64,000 nt of DNA. It comes from Cryomorphaceae bacterium 1068 (lineage in GTDB: Bacteria; Bacteroidota; Bacteroidia; Flavobacteriales_D; Cryomorphaceae). The translations under genes and the position numbers were made by a program. Under the pieces are notes generated by a model. It ran no database searches and was not told where the DNA came from. It saw only the letters and a program-made list of their open reading frames with translations. Of the stretch, positions 48,655 to 57,967 are shown piece by piece. The stretch lies in the NCBI GenBank assembly GCA_027214385.1, contig JAPVXR010000004.1, forward strand, positions 124,001 to 188,000. Direction: 5' to 3'. Within the stretch, counting starts at the first letter, position 1. Each line of letters starts with the position of its first letter.

Positions 48655-51042
48655 TCACTCCGATTTTCGAATCTCCAAGTCCTCTAACTCGATGTCTTCT
48701 TCTTCATTGATGATTTCCAAAAGCGGCTCGCGGAACGACTTGGTGACCAAGCTGCGGTGGAATGAAAGCAGTAAACTCGGCAACAAGACTAGATTGGAAA
48801 TCATAGCTACCAAAAGCGTTACGGAAACCAACGTACCGAGGGCGACCGTTCCCCCAAAGTTGGAAGCAGTAAAAACCAAGAAACCAAAGAAGAGGATGAT
48901 GGAAGTGTAGATCATGCTGACTCCCGTTTCAGTAACTGCGTTTAAAACACAGGTGCGAATATCCCAAGATCTGGTTTTCAACTCCTGACGATATTTTGAG
49001 AGGAAGTGAATCGTATCATCGACGGAAATACCGAAGGCGATACTGAAAACCAAAATGGTAGAAGGCTTTATGGCTACCCCAAAATACCCCATCAATCCTG
49101 CGGTGAAAAGCAGCGGCAACAAGTTCGGGAAAAGTGAAATAATCACCATTCGAGCCGAATTGAAAAGAAGGGCCATCAATATGGAGATGACAAAAATCGC
49201 GATGGCAAGACTGATAAATAGGTTTCTAACCAAATAATCGGTGCCATTCAGAAATACAATGCTCGTTCCCGTGAGGGTAACTTTATACTCATTTCGAGGA
49301 AAAATCTCATACACCTTTGGCTTGAGGTTTTCCATCAGACTATCCAACTCCGTCGTTCCAATATCGGCTATCTGAGCAGAAATGCGCGTAACGGTTTGAG
49401 TCGAATCCAGAAACATCTGTGAAATCTTACTCGCATCTGACTCGTTCCCCCTAAGGTAGGGCCCTACAAACGATCTCTCGTAATTGGAAATCAAACTATA
49501 GCGATCTTCAAGACCATTGTAATAGGCCTGCTTAGCGAACTTGATCGCATCAGTAATTGCAAGTGATCGCGAAATCTCCGGATAGGCCTCCAAGACTTCT
49601 TGAAGCCGTTCGATCTTCTTGAGAGTTTTAGCCTTTGTGACTTGACTGCTATCCAGCGAATTGACCAAAATTTCCAGCGGCATCACACCGGCAAAATTAT
49701 CTTCAAAGAAATTGAGATCAGTGATGATCTTATCATCTTTTGGCAAATCGTCCACTATGTTTCCCGTGGCCTCAACAAGTGTGGCACCGTAGATAGAAAT
49801 AGCGAGAATTGCGACAGTACCGATATAAACCTTTCGGCGGTGGTTACTGACCAATCCATGGAGAATGGATACTACCTTGTCGACCCACTTACGGTCGAGA
49901 TGAGCAACGTGTCTCTCTCTCGGAGGAGCAATAAAGCTGAAAACACAAGGAATGATAATCAGCGATAAAACGAAAACGCTGAGAATATTGATAGAAGCTA
50001 CAACACCAAACTCCTGCAATATGGCACTCTGCGTAAATATAAAAGTTGCAAAACCCATCGCCGTCGTGGCATTGGTCATGAATGTGGCGTTACCCACTTT
50101 ATGGATCACCCTGCTGAGCGCTTTAATCTGATTTCCGTGGTGACGGTATTCGTTGTGGTACTTATTCAGCAGGAATACACAATTGGGCACTCCGATTACG
50201 ATGATTAATGGAGGTATAAGCCCCATCAACGCACTTAGCTTAAAGCCAAGAAGTCCGATCGTTCCAATGGACCAGATCACACCTATGATTACCACCAAAA
50301 GGCTGATAAACATGACTCGGAAACTCTTAAAGAAAAGGAGCATGAGCAGAGCCGTGACACCTGCCGCAAGGCCTACGAACATTCCTAGCTCTTGCTTGAT
50401 CTTGGCCGTTTGCTTGGTGCGGATATAGGGCAAACCTGAATAGTGAACTTGAAGTCCCGTCTTTTCGGAAAATGCTTCTACAACTTCTTCTACTTGCTCC
50501 AATACCTCCACCCGTCTATTGCTGTTGAATGCATCCCGATTTACGAAAAGCATCATCAAGCTCGCATTGGTAGAATCGTTGTAGAGTAAGTTTCGGTAAA
50601 AGGGAAGGCTATTGATTTGCTTTTTTAGACTGTCTACCTCTTCTGAAGATTGGGGCCTTCGCTGAACGAGTTTGCGAACATCAAACTTTTTTTCCACGGC
50701 ATTCTTTTGCAAAGTGTACAGATGGGCTTCCGAGAAAACACTGTCTATTCCATCGATATCTTTGAGGTCGTAACCCAAAGTATACCACTCTGCAAAAGTC
50801 GGGTATGTATGGAGGTTTTCTCCTTGAACTCCAAGAACTAAAATATTCCCGTCTTCTGAGAAACGATCGGTGAAACGGTCGTATTCTATTTGGGTGCTGT
50901 CATCTTTTGGAAGAATCCCGCCGAACTTGTAAGTCATGGTCACTGTTCGCGCCTGAAAGGCCATAAAAACAGTAACTACCACAACTACAGCCAATAGCGC
51001 AATTCTGTTGCGCAAAATAAATCCGGCTGTTTTTTCCCACAT
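48655..51042 (-). CDS. RND/MMPL-family transporter
   Basis: 795 residues in two homologous halves, each with an N-terminal helix, a large extracytoplasmic loop and a block of five or six helices. The second half has [19 protein letters not shown] and [16 protein letters not shown], matching the MMPL/SSD pattern, and the first the corresponding [21 protein letters not shown]. Such proton-driven exporters move lipids, sterols or hydrophobic compounds. The partner could be a lipid precursor made by the adjacent polyprenyl synthase or rfbA pathway, which is inference. A -7 box at 51067-51074 supports this start. Confidence 0.9.
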   Translation of the reverse strand: MWEKTAGFILRNRIALLAVVVVVTVFMAFQARTVTMTYKFGGILPKDDSTQIEYDRFTDRFSEDGNILVLGVQGENLHTYPTFAEWYTLGYDLKDIDGIDSVFSEAHLYTLQKNAVEKKFDVRKLVQRRPQSSEEVDSLKKQINSLPFYRNLLYNDSTNASLMMLFVNRDAFNSNRRVEVLEQVEEVVEAFSEKTGLQVHYSGLPYIRTKQTAKIKQELGMFVGLAAGVTALLMLLFFKSFRVMFISLLVVIIGVIWSIGTIGLLGFKLSALMGLIPPLIIVIGVPNCVFLLNKYHNEYRHHGNQIKALSRVIHKVGNATFMTNATTAMGFATFIFTQSAILQEFGVVASINILSVFVLSLIIIPCVFSFIAPPRERHVAHLDRKWVDKVVSILHGLVSNHRRKVYIGTVAILAISIYGATLVEATGNIVDDLPKDDKIITDLNFFEDNFAGVMPLEILVNSLDSSQVTKAKTLKKIERLQEVLEAYPEISRSLAITDAIKFAKQAYYNGLEDRYSLISNYERSFVGPYLRGNESDASKISQMFLDSTQTVTRISAQIADIGTTELDSLMENLKPKVYEIFPRNEYKVTLTGTSIVFLNGTDYLVRNLFISLAIAIFVISILMALLFNSARMVIISLFPNLLPLLFTAGLMGYFGVAIKPSTILVFSIAFGISVDDTIHFLSKYRQELKTRSWDIRTCVLNAVTETGVSMIYTSIILFFGFLVFTASNFGGTVALGTLVSVTLLVAMISNLVLLPSLLLSFHRSLVTKSFREPLLEIINEEEDIELEDLEIRKSE

Positions 51043-51066
51043 GTATCGCTAGTCCTAAGTGAGGAG

Positions 51067-51074
51067 CAAATATA
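51067..51074 (-). promoter_or_regulatory. Candidate -7 element of the RND gene cluster
   Basis: Minus-strand TATATTTG matches TAnnTTTG, 24 bases before the exporter ATG. It faces the promoter of the divergent radical SAM gene. Confidence 0.45.
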
Positions 51075-51107
51075 AGATAGAATGGTAAACGGCTAAGCTA
51101 TGACGTA

Positions 51108-51115
51108 TATCTTTG
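51108..51115 (+). promoter_or_regulatory. Candidate -7 element of the radical SAM gene
   Basis: TATCTTTG matches TAnnTTTG exactly and ends 7 bases before the ATG at 51123, so the transcript would be almost leaderless. Confidence 0.45.
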
Positions 51116-51122
51116 GCGAATA

Positions 51123-52145
51123 ATGCTAGCGGACTTTCACGAAACAGGCTATTTATTGAAGCACCTGACAAGGCGTCGCTTCCAAAATGCGTGGAAATTA
51201 TACCGCTCTTTTCGCAAGAGCAGAAGGTCGGGGCCTCCCACTTCGCACCCCATGCCGATCGCCCTTTCAGTAGAACCCACTACTGCTTGCAACTTGGGGT
51301 GCCCCGAATGCCCCAGCGGTTTGAAGCAGTTTACACGCCCCACGGGAAATTTAAAGGAAGGATTGCTCGATCAACTCTTAGACGAAATAGGAAAAGACCT
51401 GGTCTACTTGACTTTCTATTTCCAAGGTGAGCCTTTCATCCACCCTGATATGAATCAGCTCATTGCCAAAGCCAACAGCCGAGGAATCTTTACTGCCACT
51501 TCCACCAATGCGCATTTCATCAATGAAAAGAGTGCAGAGGGAATCGTGAAATCAGGTCTAAATCGATTGATTATTTCCATCGACGGTACGACTCAGGATG
51601 TTTACGAGGCTTACCGCAAAAAGGGAAAACTCGAGAAGGTAATCGAAGGAACGAAGACGATACTGGCCAAACGGAAAGAGCTTAATAGCTTCTTCCCGAG
51701 AGTTTACTTTCAATTTCTGGTGGTCAAGCCCAATGAGCATCAAATTGAAGACGTGAAAAAACTCGGGAAAGAGCTCGGAGTAGACGGAGTTCACTTCAAG
51801 ACTGCCCAAGTTTATGATTATGAAAATGGCAATCCCTTAATTCCTACTATCGATAAATATGCGCGCTATAAGCAGAATCCTGACGGAAAGTGGGGAATAA
51901 AGAATCTGCTTGATGATCAATGCTGGAAGATGTGGCACTCCGCAGTGGTAACTTGGGATGGACGAGTAGTGCCCTGCTGCTTTGATAAAGATGCCACGCA
52001 TCAAATGGGGCAAATTGGCGCAGATACCTTTGGGAACATTTGGCGAGGTGAAGCTTACTCAAATTTTAGATCGGCCTTGCTTCGATCTAGAAGTGAGATT
52101 GAAATTTGCAAGAACTGCTCGGAAGGGACGAGGGTATGGGCTTGA
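51123..52145 (+). CDS. Radical SAM protein with SPASM-like C-terminus
   Basis: 340 residues. The SAM-cluster motif CNLGCPECPSG (CxxxCxxC, about 58-65) starts a radical SAM barrel. The C-terminus has extra cysteines (DQCWKMWHS, VVPCCFDKD, EICKNCSEG), as in SPASM domains that hold auxiliary iron-sulfur clusters in peptide- or sugar-modifying enzymes. No precursor peptide gene is seen nearby, so the substrate is unknown. A basic N-terminal segment (about 15-40) precedes the barrel; the start is supported by the adjacent -7 box. Its stop abuts the stop of the opposite gene with no gap. Confidence 0.88.
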   Translation: MLADFHETGYLLKHLTRRRFQNAWKLYRSFRKSRRSGPPTSHPMPIALSVEPTTACNLGCPECPSGLKQFTRPTGNLKEGLLDQLLDEIGKDLVYLTFYFQGEPFIHPDMNQLIAKANSRGIFTATSTNAHFINEKSAEGIVKSGLNRLIISIDGTTQDVYEAYRKKGKLEKVIEGTKTILAKRKELNSFFPRVYFQFLVVKPNEHQIEDVKKLGKELGVDGVHFKTAQVYDYENGNPLIPTIDKYARYKQNPDGKWGIKNLLDDQCWKMWHSAVVTWDGRVVPCCFDKDATHQMGQIGADTFGNIWRGEAYSNFRSALLRSRSEIEICKNCSEGTRVWA

Positions 52146-52718
52146 TTATACTTCCAAAAAATTCTTGAGAATAGTCTTTCCTTCCGGACTTAAAATACTC
52201 TCAGGGTGAAATTGAATTCCAAAAACAGGTAGCTCTCTATGCTGCATTCCCATGATTTCTCCTTCCTGATCCCGACAAGTCACTTGCCATTGACCTGGCA
52301 ATCTGTCCTCATCAACAACCCACGAATGATAACGTCCTACTTTGAAGGTATCGGGAAGCCCTTTAAAGAGTGGCTCCTTCGTTTCGACAATGATAGAATG
52401 CGAGACGCCATGATGTACTTCTTCGAGATTCTTCAGGTTTCCTCCGGTGGCTTCAGCTAAGGCTTGATGTCCCAAACAAACACCGAGTACTTTCTTCTTT
52501 TGCTTGATAGCTTCAGAAATCAAAACAACCAAATTCATAGATTCTTTTGGTAGACCGGGACCGGGAGAAAAAACGACGTAATCGTATTTGGCTAATTGTG
52601 TGAGTTCGATATCATCGTTTCGAAACACATCGACATCCTCATTGGCAATAGCCTCGAGAATGTGCACCAAATTAAAAGTGAAGGAGTCGTAATTATCTAC
52701 GACCAGAATGCGGTTCAT
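52146..52718 (-). CDS. pabA: Anthranilate/aminodeoxychorismate synthase component II
   Basis: A type 1 glutamine amidotransferase supplying ammonia for folate or tryptophan synthesis. The 190-residue product has NYDSFTFNLVHILE, the oxyanion SPGPGLP, the nucleophile motif GVCLGHQALAEATGG and the His/Glu pair in IQFHPES. Whether it serves folate (PabA), tryptophan (TrpG) or both is unclear because no component I gene is in the window. It follows frr by one base. Confidence 0.92.
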   Translation of the reverse strand: MNRILVVDNYDSFTFNLVHILEAIANEDVDVFRNDDIELTQLAKYDYVVFSPGPGLPKESMNLVVLISEAIKQKKKVLGVCLGHQALAEATGGNLKNLEEVHHGVSHSIIVETKEPLFKGLPDTFKVGRYHSWVVDEDRLPGQWQVTCRDQEGEIMGMQHRELPVFGIQFHPESILSPEGKTILKNFLEV

Positions 52719-52719
52719 C

Positions 52720-53283
52720 TTAAACCGTCATGATGTCTTTTTCTTTGCGCTCGACCTCGCCATCAACTTTATCTGAAAATTGATTGGTGATCTTTTGAAC
52801 TTCTTCTATAGCATCTTTCGCCAAGTCCTCACTCAAACCGTCTTTTTCCAACTTCTTGACTTCGTCGTTAGCATCTTTTCTCGCATTGCGAATACCTACT
52901 TTGGCATCCTCGGCTTCCGCCTTCACTTTCTTAACGAGATCCTTTCGGCGTTCTTCCGTAAGTGCCGGAACATTAATCATCACCAATTCGCCATTGTTCT
53001 GAGGGTTGAGTCCAAGATTGGCATTGATAATCGCTCTTTCAATCGGCTCCAGCATAGCTTTTTCCCAAGGCTGAACCGAGAGGGTTCTGGCGTCAGGCGT
53101 ATTCACGTTGGAAACTTGATTGAGCGGAGTTTGAGATCCGTAATAATCTACCATGACTCCGTCAAGCATAGCAGGAGATGCCTTACCTGCACGGATCTTC
53201 AACAATGCGTTCTCGAGATGCTTAATGGATTTATCCATTGACTCTTTAGCTGTATCGAGAATAAAGTCTATTTCTTCTTGCAT
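52720..53283 (-). CDS. frr: Ribosome recycling factor
   Basis: Splits post-termination ribosomes together with EF-G. The 187-residue product shows the family pattern KIRAGKASPAMLDGVMVDYYGS, PLNQVSNV, and LVKKVKAEAEDAKVGIRNARKDAN. Length is normal. It follows pyrH by 9 bases and precedes pabA by 1 base, probably one operon. Confidence 0.97.
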   Translation of the reverse strand: MQEEIDFILDTAKESMDKSIKHLENALLKIRAGKASPAMLDGVMVDYYGSQTPLNQVSNVNTPDARTLSVQPWEKAMLEPIERAIINANLGLNPQNNGELVMINVPALTEERRKDLVKKVKAEAEDAKVGIRNARKDANDEVKKLEKDGLSEDLAKDAIEEVQKITNQFSDKVDGEVERKEKDIMTV

Positions 53284-53292
53284 GATTTCAGT

Positions 53293-54006
53293 TTAAAAGT
53301 TGACCAATGTCCCTACATTTTCACCTTCTACCAGACGACGCAAATTACCAGGCGAATTCATATTAAAGACTACGATGGGTAGCTTGTTTTCATTGCAAAG
53401 CGTAAATGCTGTAAGATCCATTACGTTAAGGCCTTTCTCATAAACCTCGTTGAATGTGATGGAGCTGTATTTTGTTGCCGAGCTATCTTTTTCGGGGTCT
53501 GCCGTGTAGATTCCATCTACCCGCGTTCCTTTCAATATCACGTCTGCTTCGATTTCTATAGCACGGAGAGATGCCGCTGAGTCCGTAGTAAAGTATGGAT
53601 TCCCCGTTCCTGCTCCGAAAATTACTATACGACCTTTTTCCAAATGCCTTACCGCTCTTCGTCTGATGAAGGGTTCGGCAATCTGCTCCATCTTAATAGC
53701 TGACATCAATCGAGTCTTAATATTCGTTACCTCGAGTGCAGACTGCAATGCCATTCCATTGATTACAGTGGCGAGCATACCCATATAATCTCCTTGAGTT
53801 CGCTCCATTCCGCCTTCGGCTGCTTGAAGACCTCGGAAAATGTTTCCTCCACCTATTACGATAGCAATCTCTACTCCCAATTCGTGAATCTCCTTGATTT
53901 CCTTGGCATATTGCGCCAAGCGATTGTTGTCAATTCCAAATTGCTTCTCGCCCATCAGGGCCTCTCCACTAAGTTTGAGAAGAATACGTTTGTATTTTAC
54001 GGGCAT
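53293..54006 (-). CDS. pyrH: UMP kinase
   Basis: Phosphorylates UMP to UDP in pyrimidine nucleotide synthesis. The 237-residue amino-acid-kinase fold shows [21 protein letters not shown] and [16 protein letters not shown]. It heads pyrH-frr-pabA. In most bacteria pyrH follows tsf directly; here a T9SS cargo gene stands between them. Confidence 0.97.
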   Translation of the reverse strand: MPVKYKRILLKLSGEALMGEKQFGIDNNRLAQYAKEIKEIHELGVEIAIVIGGGNIFRGLQAAEGGMERTQGDYMGMLATVINGMALQSALEVTNIKTRLMSAIKMEQIAEPFIRRRAVRHLEKGRIVIFGAGTGNPYFTTDSAASLRAIEIEADVILKGTRVDGIYTADPEKDSSATKYSSITFNEVYEKGLNVMDLTAFTLCNENKLPIVVFNMNSPGNLRRLVEGENVGTLVNF

Positions 54007-54112
54007 GTCAGGTGGTCCTTTTGGGGGCCGAAAATTATCAAAAAAAAAGGAGAGGTCAGTCGATGATTGAAGTTAACTTATAAGTCCTTGTTTATCAAAG
54101 ACCAAACTGATA

Positions 54113-55666
54113 TCACTTCTGTGCAATGATTAGTTTGCCTCTTTTGATCAAACCGCCGTCGGAATATGCAGCGTAGAGATAAAATCCGGTTGATAGTTCC
54201 GAAAGATCAATCCCACCGGTTATTTGATCTTCGGTGAACTCTTGGATCAATTTACCCGAGAGGGTTGCCAATGAAAATGACGTAATGCGATCGCGGTAAA
54301 GCAGATATAAATGATCGCTCGCAGGATTGGGGAACACATTAAATTCTGCTATTCCCAGCGCTTCAGCTGATAAAACCCACTCTTCCCAGCCTAACGGTGC
54401 CCCGAATTCCTGACCGCCTTTCAAATAATAGACCAGCCGCACTGAAAAATTATCACATTCCATATATGGCCCACCCAGACCTTCTATTGAATAAACATCG
54501 GATACGTCGTCACAGTAGCCCCCTCCTCCGGTATAGTAATAGCATGTATCAAAATCCATGAAGCTCGGCTCAGACAAATAATAAAAAGCTGAGCCATCTC
54601 GAGTGGTTTTGACCCTGTAATCGCTCTCATTTATATGCATTCCGGTAGATGTCGGACCCTCGCCGACATCTAGAGCAGTAGCAGCAATGGTACCTGGTAA
54701 AGCATCCATATCGACTTCAGGATATAGCCATGCTCCCAACGTCATGCTGTAATTCTGCGCTTCCAAGATGTTGTATCCTTCAATTACAGGATCCAAGTAA
54801 GAGCCTGAATAATAGATTGAAGCGCCGTCCACGACATAACTCACTTCACTTCCATCTTCTATTCTTTGAACGATTTCTCTTATTTCGATTAAACCTCCAC
54901 CTTCGTATTCATCTACTACATGCAGGATATCTCCCTCCTGAAAGTCGTAAATTTCGTCTTCGGTGAGATTGGTCAAACCGATGTTTGCATTGCTGATACC
55001 GACTAATTCATAGTAATGGTCCACTTGAAATCCATAGTATGGCTCTTGGGCAAATAGCGCAGTAAAAAAGACGCCGTCATCCCACCAACCTGCATTGATC
55101 GTCGTAAAACTGAGCGTACTAATCAGGCCGTGGTGTTTACTTAAGTGGATTCGACCTATTTCAGAAATCAATTCATCCGTGTCGCTATTGTACAGCCCAA
55201 ACCTGATTGTTTTGACAGAATCCTGAATTCCAAGGAAAGTAGAATCACTAATACTGAGAACTTCTGCTCGCGCATCACCGAAAACATCGGATTGAAAACA
55301 AGGCCATATTTCCCCGACTTCAGCTTGGGCCTTGATGAAGGTCGAATCACCGTACATATTCGTAATCCAATGTTCACCGGTAGTGGATCGATAGATTACC
55401 TTATGACCTGCCCAGCCGTATTTTATACTAAAACATATCGCAAACTCGTATGCATTTTTAGCTTGTACGGCTTTTGACAAAGTCATAACCGTATCCTCGC
55501 CGATGACCTCATAACTTTCAACTTTAACTCCGCGGTAACCTGAGCCAGGATCACTAGTAATGCTCTTGAACATCTTGTCCTGATGTGTATACCACATCTG
55601 GTATTCTTGGGCAGTGATAACTTGAGCTAGAAAAAGAGAAGCAAGGATGAGGGCGAAGCTACGCAT
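54113..55666 (-). CDS. Secreted protein with T9SS type A sorting domain, unknown function
   Basis: 517 residues with a signal peptide (1 to about 19, ending VITAQ), a long beta-rich region with many acidic and aromatic residues and a few cysteines (CYYYTGGGGYCDDVSDV near 400), and a C-terminal type A sorting domain (about 440-517: FNVFPNPASDHLYLLY to the end). I recognise no enzymatic motif. It stands between the translation genes tsf and pyrH with its own promoter (55693-55700). Confidence 0.85.
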   Translation of the reverse strand: MRSFALILASLFLAQVITAQEYQMWYTHQDKMFKSITSDPGSGYRGVKVESYEVIGEDTVMTLSKAVQAKNAYEFAICFSIKYGWAGHKVIYRSTTGEHWITNMYGDSTFIKAQAEVGEIWPCFQSDVFGDARAEVLSISDSTFLGIQDSVKTIRFGLYNSDTDELISEIGRIHLSKHHGLISTLSFTTINAGWWDDGVFFTALFAQEPYYGFQVDHYYELVGISNANIGLTNLTEDEIYDFQEGDILHVVDEYEGGGLIEIREIVQRIEDGSEVSYVVDGASIYYSGSYLDPVIEGYNILEAQNYSMTLGAWLYPEVDMDALPGTIAATALDVGEGPTSTGMHINESDYRVKTTRDGSAFYYLSEPSFMDFDTCYYYTGGGGYCDDVSDVYSIEGLGGPYMECDNFSVRLVYYLKGGQEFGAPLGWEEWVLSAEALGIAEFNVFPNPASDHLYLLYRDRITSFSLATLSGKLIQEFTEDQITGGIDLSELSTGFYLYAAYSDGGLIKRGKLIIAQK

Positions 55667-55692
55667 GGTAAAAATCTAGTTTTGGCTACAAC

Positions 55693-55700
55693 CAAAGCTA
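55693..55700 (-). promoter_or_regulatory. Candidate -7 element of the T9SS cargo gene
   Basis: Minus-strand TAGCTTTG matches TAnnTTTG; a TTG lies 17 bases upstream inside the tsf terminator stem. The predicted transcript starts about 20 bases before the ATG. Confidence 0.45.
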
Positions 55701-55704
55701 AATA

Positions 55705-55734
55705 AAAAAGGAGAGAACAATGTCTCTCCTTTTT
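55705..55734 (-). terminator. Intrinsic terminator of rpsB-tsf
   Basis: A symmetric 12-bp stem (AAAAAGGAGAGA with TCTCTCCTTTTT, 6-base loop) lies 20 bases after the tsf stop and has T-rich arms on both strands. Confidence 0.85.
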
Positions 55735-55754
55735 CAAATAAATCCAATCAATTC

Positions 55755-56582
55755 TTAGCTCAATGATGAACGTTTGAATTCAGTGATCGTCAAATCCTTG
55801 TCAGCATCAGAAAGGTGCTGCTTGATTGACTTTTTATTGTCTTTAATGAAAGCTTGATTCAGTAGAGTATTCTCCTGGAAGAATTTATTCAACCTTCCTT
55901 TTGCAATTTTTTCTGCAAGGTCGGCTGGCTTACCTTCTTGAATAGCTTGGTCTTTTCCTATCTCGATTTCGTTGTCGATGACTTTCTGAGGAACACCTGC
56001 TTGATCTAAAGCAACAGGAGCCATTGCAGCTACTTGCATTGCTATGTCGCGACCAAGATCGTTATAGTTTCCTTTGTTAAGACCTACCAACGAAGCCAGC
56101 TTGTTACCTGGGTGGATGTAAGCCACGACGCTATCCGCTTCGATTTTCTCGAAACTGCTAAGGTCAAGCTTCTCACCTATTACCCCAGTCTGTTCGATAA
56201 TTTTCTCAGCGATCGTGAGATCAGAACCAGGGAATTTCATGGCATTCAATTCTTCCAATGAACCCGCTTTCTCTTCGAGAGCTTTGTCGAGGATCGTTTG
56301 CGCCAAATTCACGAAATCATCGTTCTTAGCTACGAAGTCAGTTTCACAATTCAACACGAGAATAACTCCCATGTCATTCACTTCATTCGTTTTAGCAAGA
56401 ACAACACCTTCGGTCGCGTCGCGGTCGCTGCGCTTAGCGGCTACCTTTTGACCTTTCTTACGAAGAATATCGATGGCTTTATCGAAATCACCTTCGGCTT
56501 CTACCAAGGCTTTTTTGCAATCCATCATGCCTGCTCCTGTTTGTTTACGGAGCTTATTGACTTCTGCTGCTGTAATTTTCAT
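55755..56582 (-). CDS. tsf: Translation elongation factor Ts
   Basis: Guanine-nucleotide exchange factor for EF-Tu. The 275-residue product begins KITAAEVNKLRKQTGAGMMDCKKAL and has the LNCETDFVAKNDDF motif and IVEQ-type C-terminal regions of EF-Ts. It follows rpsB by 15 bases, the standard pair. Confidence 0.97.
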   Translation of the reverse strand: MKITAAEVNKLRKQTGAGMMDCKKALVEAEGDFDKAIDILRKKGQKVAAKRSDRDATEGVVLAKTNEVNDMGVILVLNCETDFVAKNDDFVNLAQTILDKALEEKAGSLEELNAMKFPGSDLTIAEKIIEQTGVIGEKLDLSSFEKIEADSVVAYIHPGNKLASLVGLNKGNYNDLGRDIAMQVAAMAPVALDQAGVPQKVIDNEIEIGKDQAIQEGKPADLAEKIAKGRLNKFFQENTLLNQAFIKDNKKSIKQHLSDADKDLTITEFKRSSLS

Positions 56583-56597
56583 GATCTTAATTTGTCT

Positions 56598-57482
56598 TTA
56601 ACTAGCTTTTTCTGTGCTTTCAGCCTTTTTATCTTCACCTTTTTTCTCGTCAGCTTTTTTCGCTTCGGCTGCTTTTTTATCAGCTGCTTTTTTATCAGCT
56701 GCCTTTTTCTCTGCTGCTGCTTTCTTGTCAGCTTCCTTCTTCTCAGCGTCTTTCTTCTCCTGAGCCGCTGCTTTGTCTTTGCTTGCTTTGCGCTCATCCA
56801 TTCCTTCCATAATAGCGTTGGAAACTTTATCCAAGATTACCGCGATGGATTTAGATGCATCGTCATTTGAAGGAATTGGGAATTCAACTTTTGTTGGGTC
56901 AGAGTTGGTATCAACCATTCCAAAAGTCGTGATGTTCAATTTTTTTGCTTCAGCAAGAGCAATGTGCTCCTTATGAATATCTACAATAAAAATGGCCGCG
57001 GGAAGACGAGTCAATTCTGCAATACCACCCAATGTTTTTTCCAGTTTGTCTCTTTGACGCTGAATTTGCAGACGCTCTCTTTTTGACAAAGTGTCAAAAG
57101 TTCCGTCTTGCTGCATCTTGTCGATACTGGACATTTTGCGGATCGCTTTACGAACTGTGGCAAAGTTGGTCAACATACCTCCTGACCATCTTTCAGTGAT
57201 GTAGGGCATTCCCGTTGGCTTGATCTTTTCGTCCAAGATGGCTTTCGCTTGTTTCTTGGTAGCCACGAAAAGAATTTTCTTTCCCGACTTAGCTACTTGG
57301 CGTATGGCTTTGCAGGCCTCGTCCAGCTTCGCAGAAGTCTTGTTCAAGTCAATGATGTGGATTCCTTTCTTCTCATCGAAGATGTAAGGAGCCATGTTTG
57401 GATTCCACTTACGAGTTAAGTGGCCGAAGTGAACGCCCGCATCGAGCATTTCTTTAAACTGTGATTGGTCTTTGTCAGACAT
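56598..57482 (-). CDS. rpsB: 30S ribosomal protein S2 with long Lys/Ala/Glu-rich tail
   Basis: 294 residues. The core (1 to about 226) is ordinary S2: MLDAGVHFGHLTRKWNPNM, RWSGGMLTNFATVRKAI and VDTNSDPT. About 68 further residues form a charged, near-repetitive tail built from KKAADKKAAEKK-type units. The tail would be helical and exposed at the 30S surface. It starts 28 bases after a terminator-like hairpin that follows rpsI. Confidence 0.97.
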   Translation of the reverse strand: MSDKDQSQFKEMLDAGVHFGHLTRKWNPNMAPYIFDEKKGIHIIDLNKTSAKLDEACKAIRQVAKSGKKILFVATKKQAKAILDEKIKPTGMPYITERWSGGMLTNFATVRKAIRKMSSIDKMQQDGTFDTLSKRERLQIQRQRDKLEKTLGGIAELTRLPAAIFIVDIHKEHIALAEAKKLNITTFGMVDTNSDPTKVEFPIPSNDDASKSIAVILDKVSNAIMEGMDERKASKDKAAAQEKKDAEKKEADKKAAAEKKAADKKAADKKAAEAKKADEKKGEDKKAESTEKAS

Positions 57483-57506
57483 ACTTAATTTGGTTTACAT
57501 TCTGTT

Positions 57507-57554
57507 AAAAAAACAATTGACGGGTAGCTCTATAACAAAGAGATCCCGTCAATT
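57507..57554 (-). terminator. Terminator hairpin between rpsI and rpsB
   Basis: AATTGACGGG pairs with CCCGTCAATT across a 20-base loop that can form a small internal stem; on the minus strand it is followed by seven T. It lies 26 bases past rpsI and 24 bases before rpsB. No -7 box is visible between the hairpin and rpsB. Confidence 0.75.
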
Positions 57555-57580
57555 TAGATACTAAACAAGCAGCGTAAGTA

Positions 57581-57967
57581 TTAACGCTTGCTAAACTGAA
57601 ATTGCTTACGAGCCTTAGGCTGACCCGGCTTCTTACGCTCTACCATTCTTGGGTCACGTGTAAGAAGACCTTCTGCCTTAAGAAGTGGCTTCATCTCTTC
57701 ATCTATCTCAACAAGAGCTCTGGAAATGGCCAAGCGAACTGCTTCGATCTGACCTGTGATTCCTCCACCCTTCACGACTACTTTTACGTCGTACTTGCCT
57801 TCAGTTTCTGTCAACATAAAAGGCTGACGAATTCTGTACTGAAGAGGCATTGTAGGAAAATATTCCTTGAAGTCGCGACCATTTACAGTCACATTACCTG
57901 TACCGTTGCTCATGTAAATACGTGCAACGGAGGTCTTGCGGCGGCCTAGCGTATTGGTTACTTCCAT
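57581..57967 (-). CDS. rpsI: 30S ribosomal protein S9
   Basis: 128 residues ending in the family's QFSKR, which reaches the P-site tRNA. It starts NTLGRRKTSVARIYM and has DPRMVERKKPGQPKARK near the end. The ATG overlaps the rplM stop (TAATG). Confidence 0.97.
   Translation of the reverse strand: MEVTNTLGRRKTSVARIYMSNGTGNVTVNGRDFKEYFPTMPLQYRIRQPFMLTETEGKYDVKVVVKGGGITGQIEAVRLAISRALVEIDEEMKPLLKAEGLLTRDPRMVERKKPGQPKARKQFQFSKR

Noticed and set aside
56298-56870. 190-residue Phe/Cys-rich plus-strand ORF across the tsf-rpsB junction
   Set aside because: Antisense to the Lys/Ala-rich S2 tail and tsf start; composition is an artefact of that tail.
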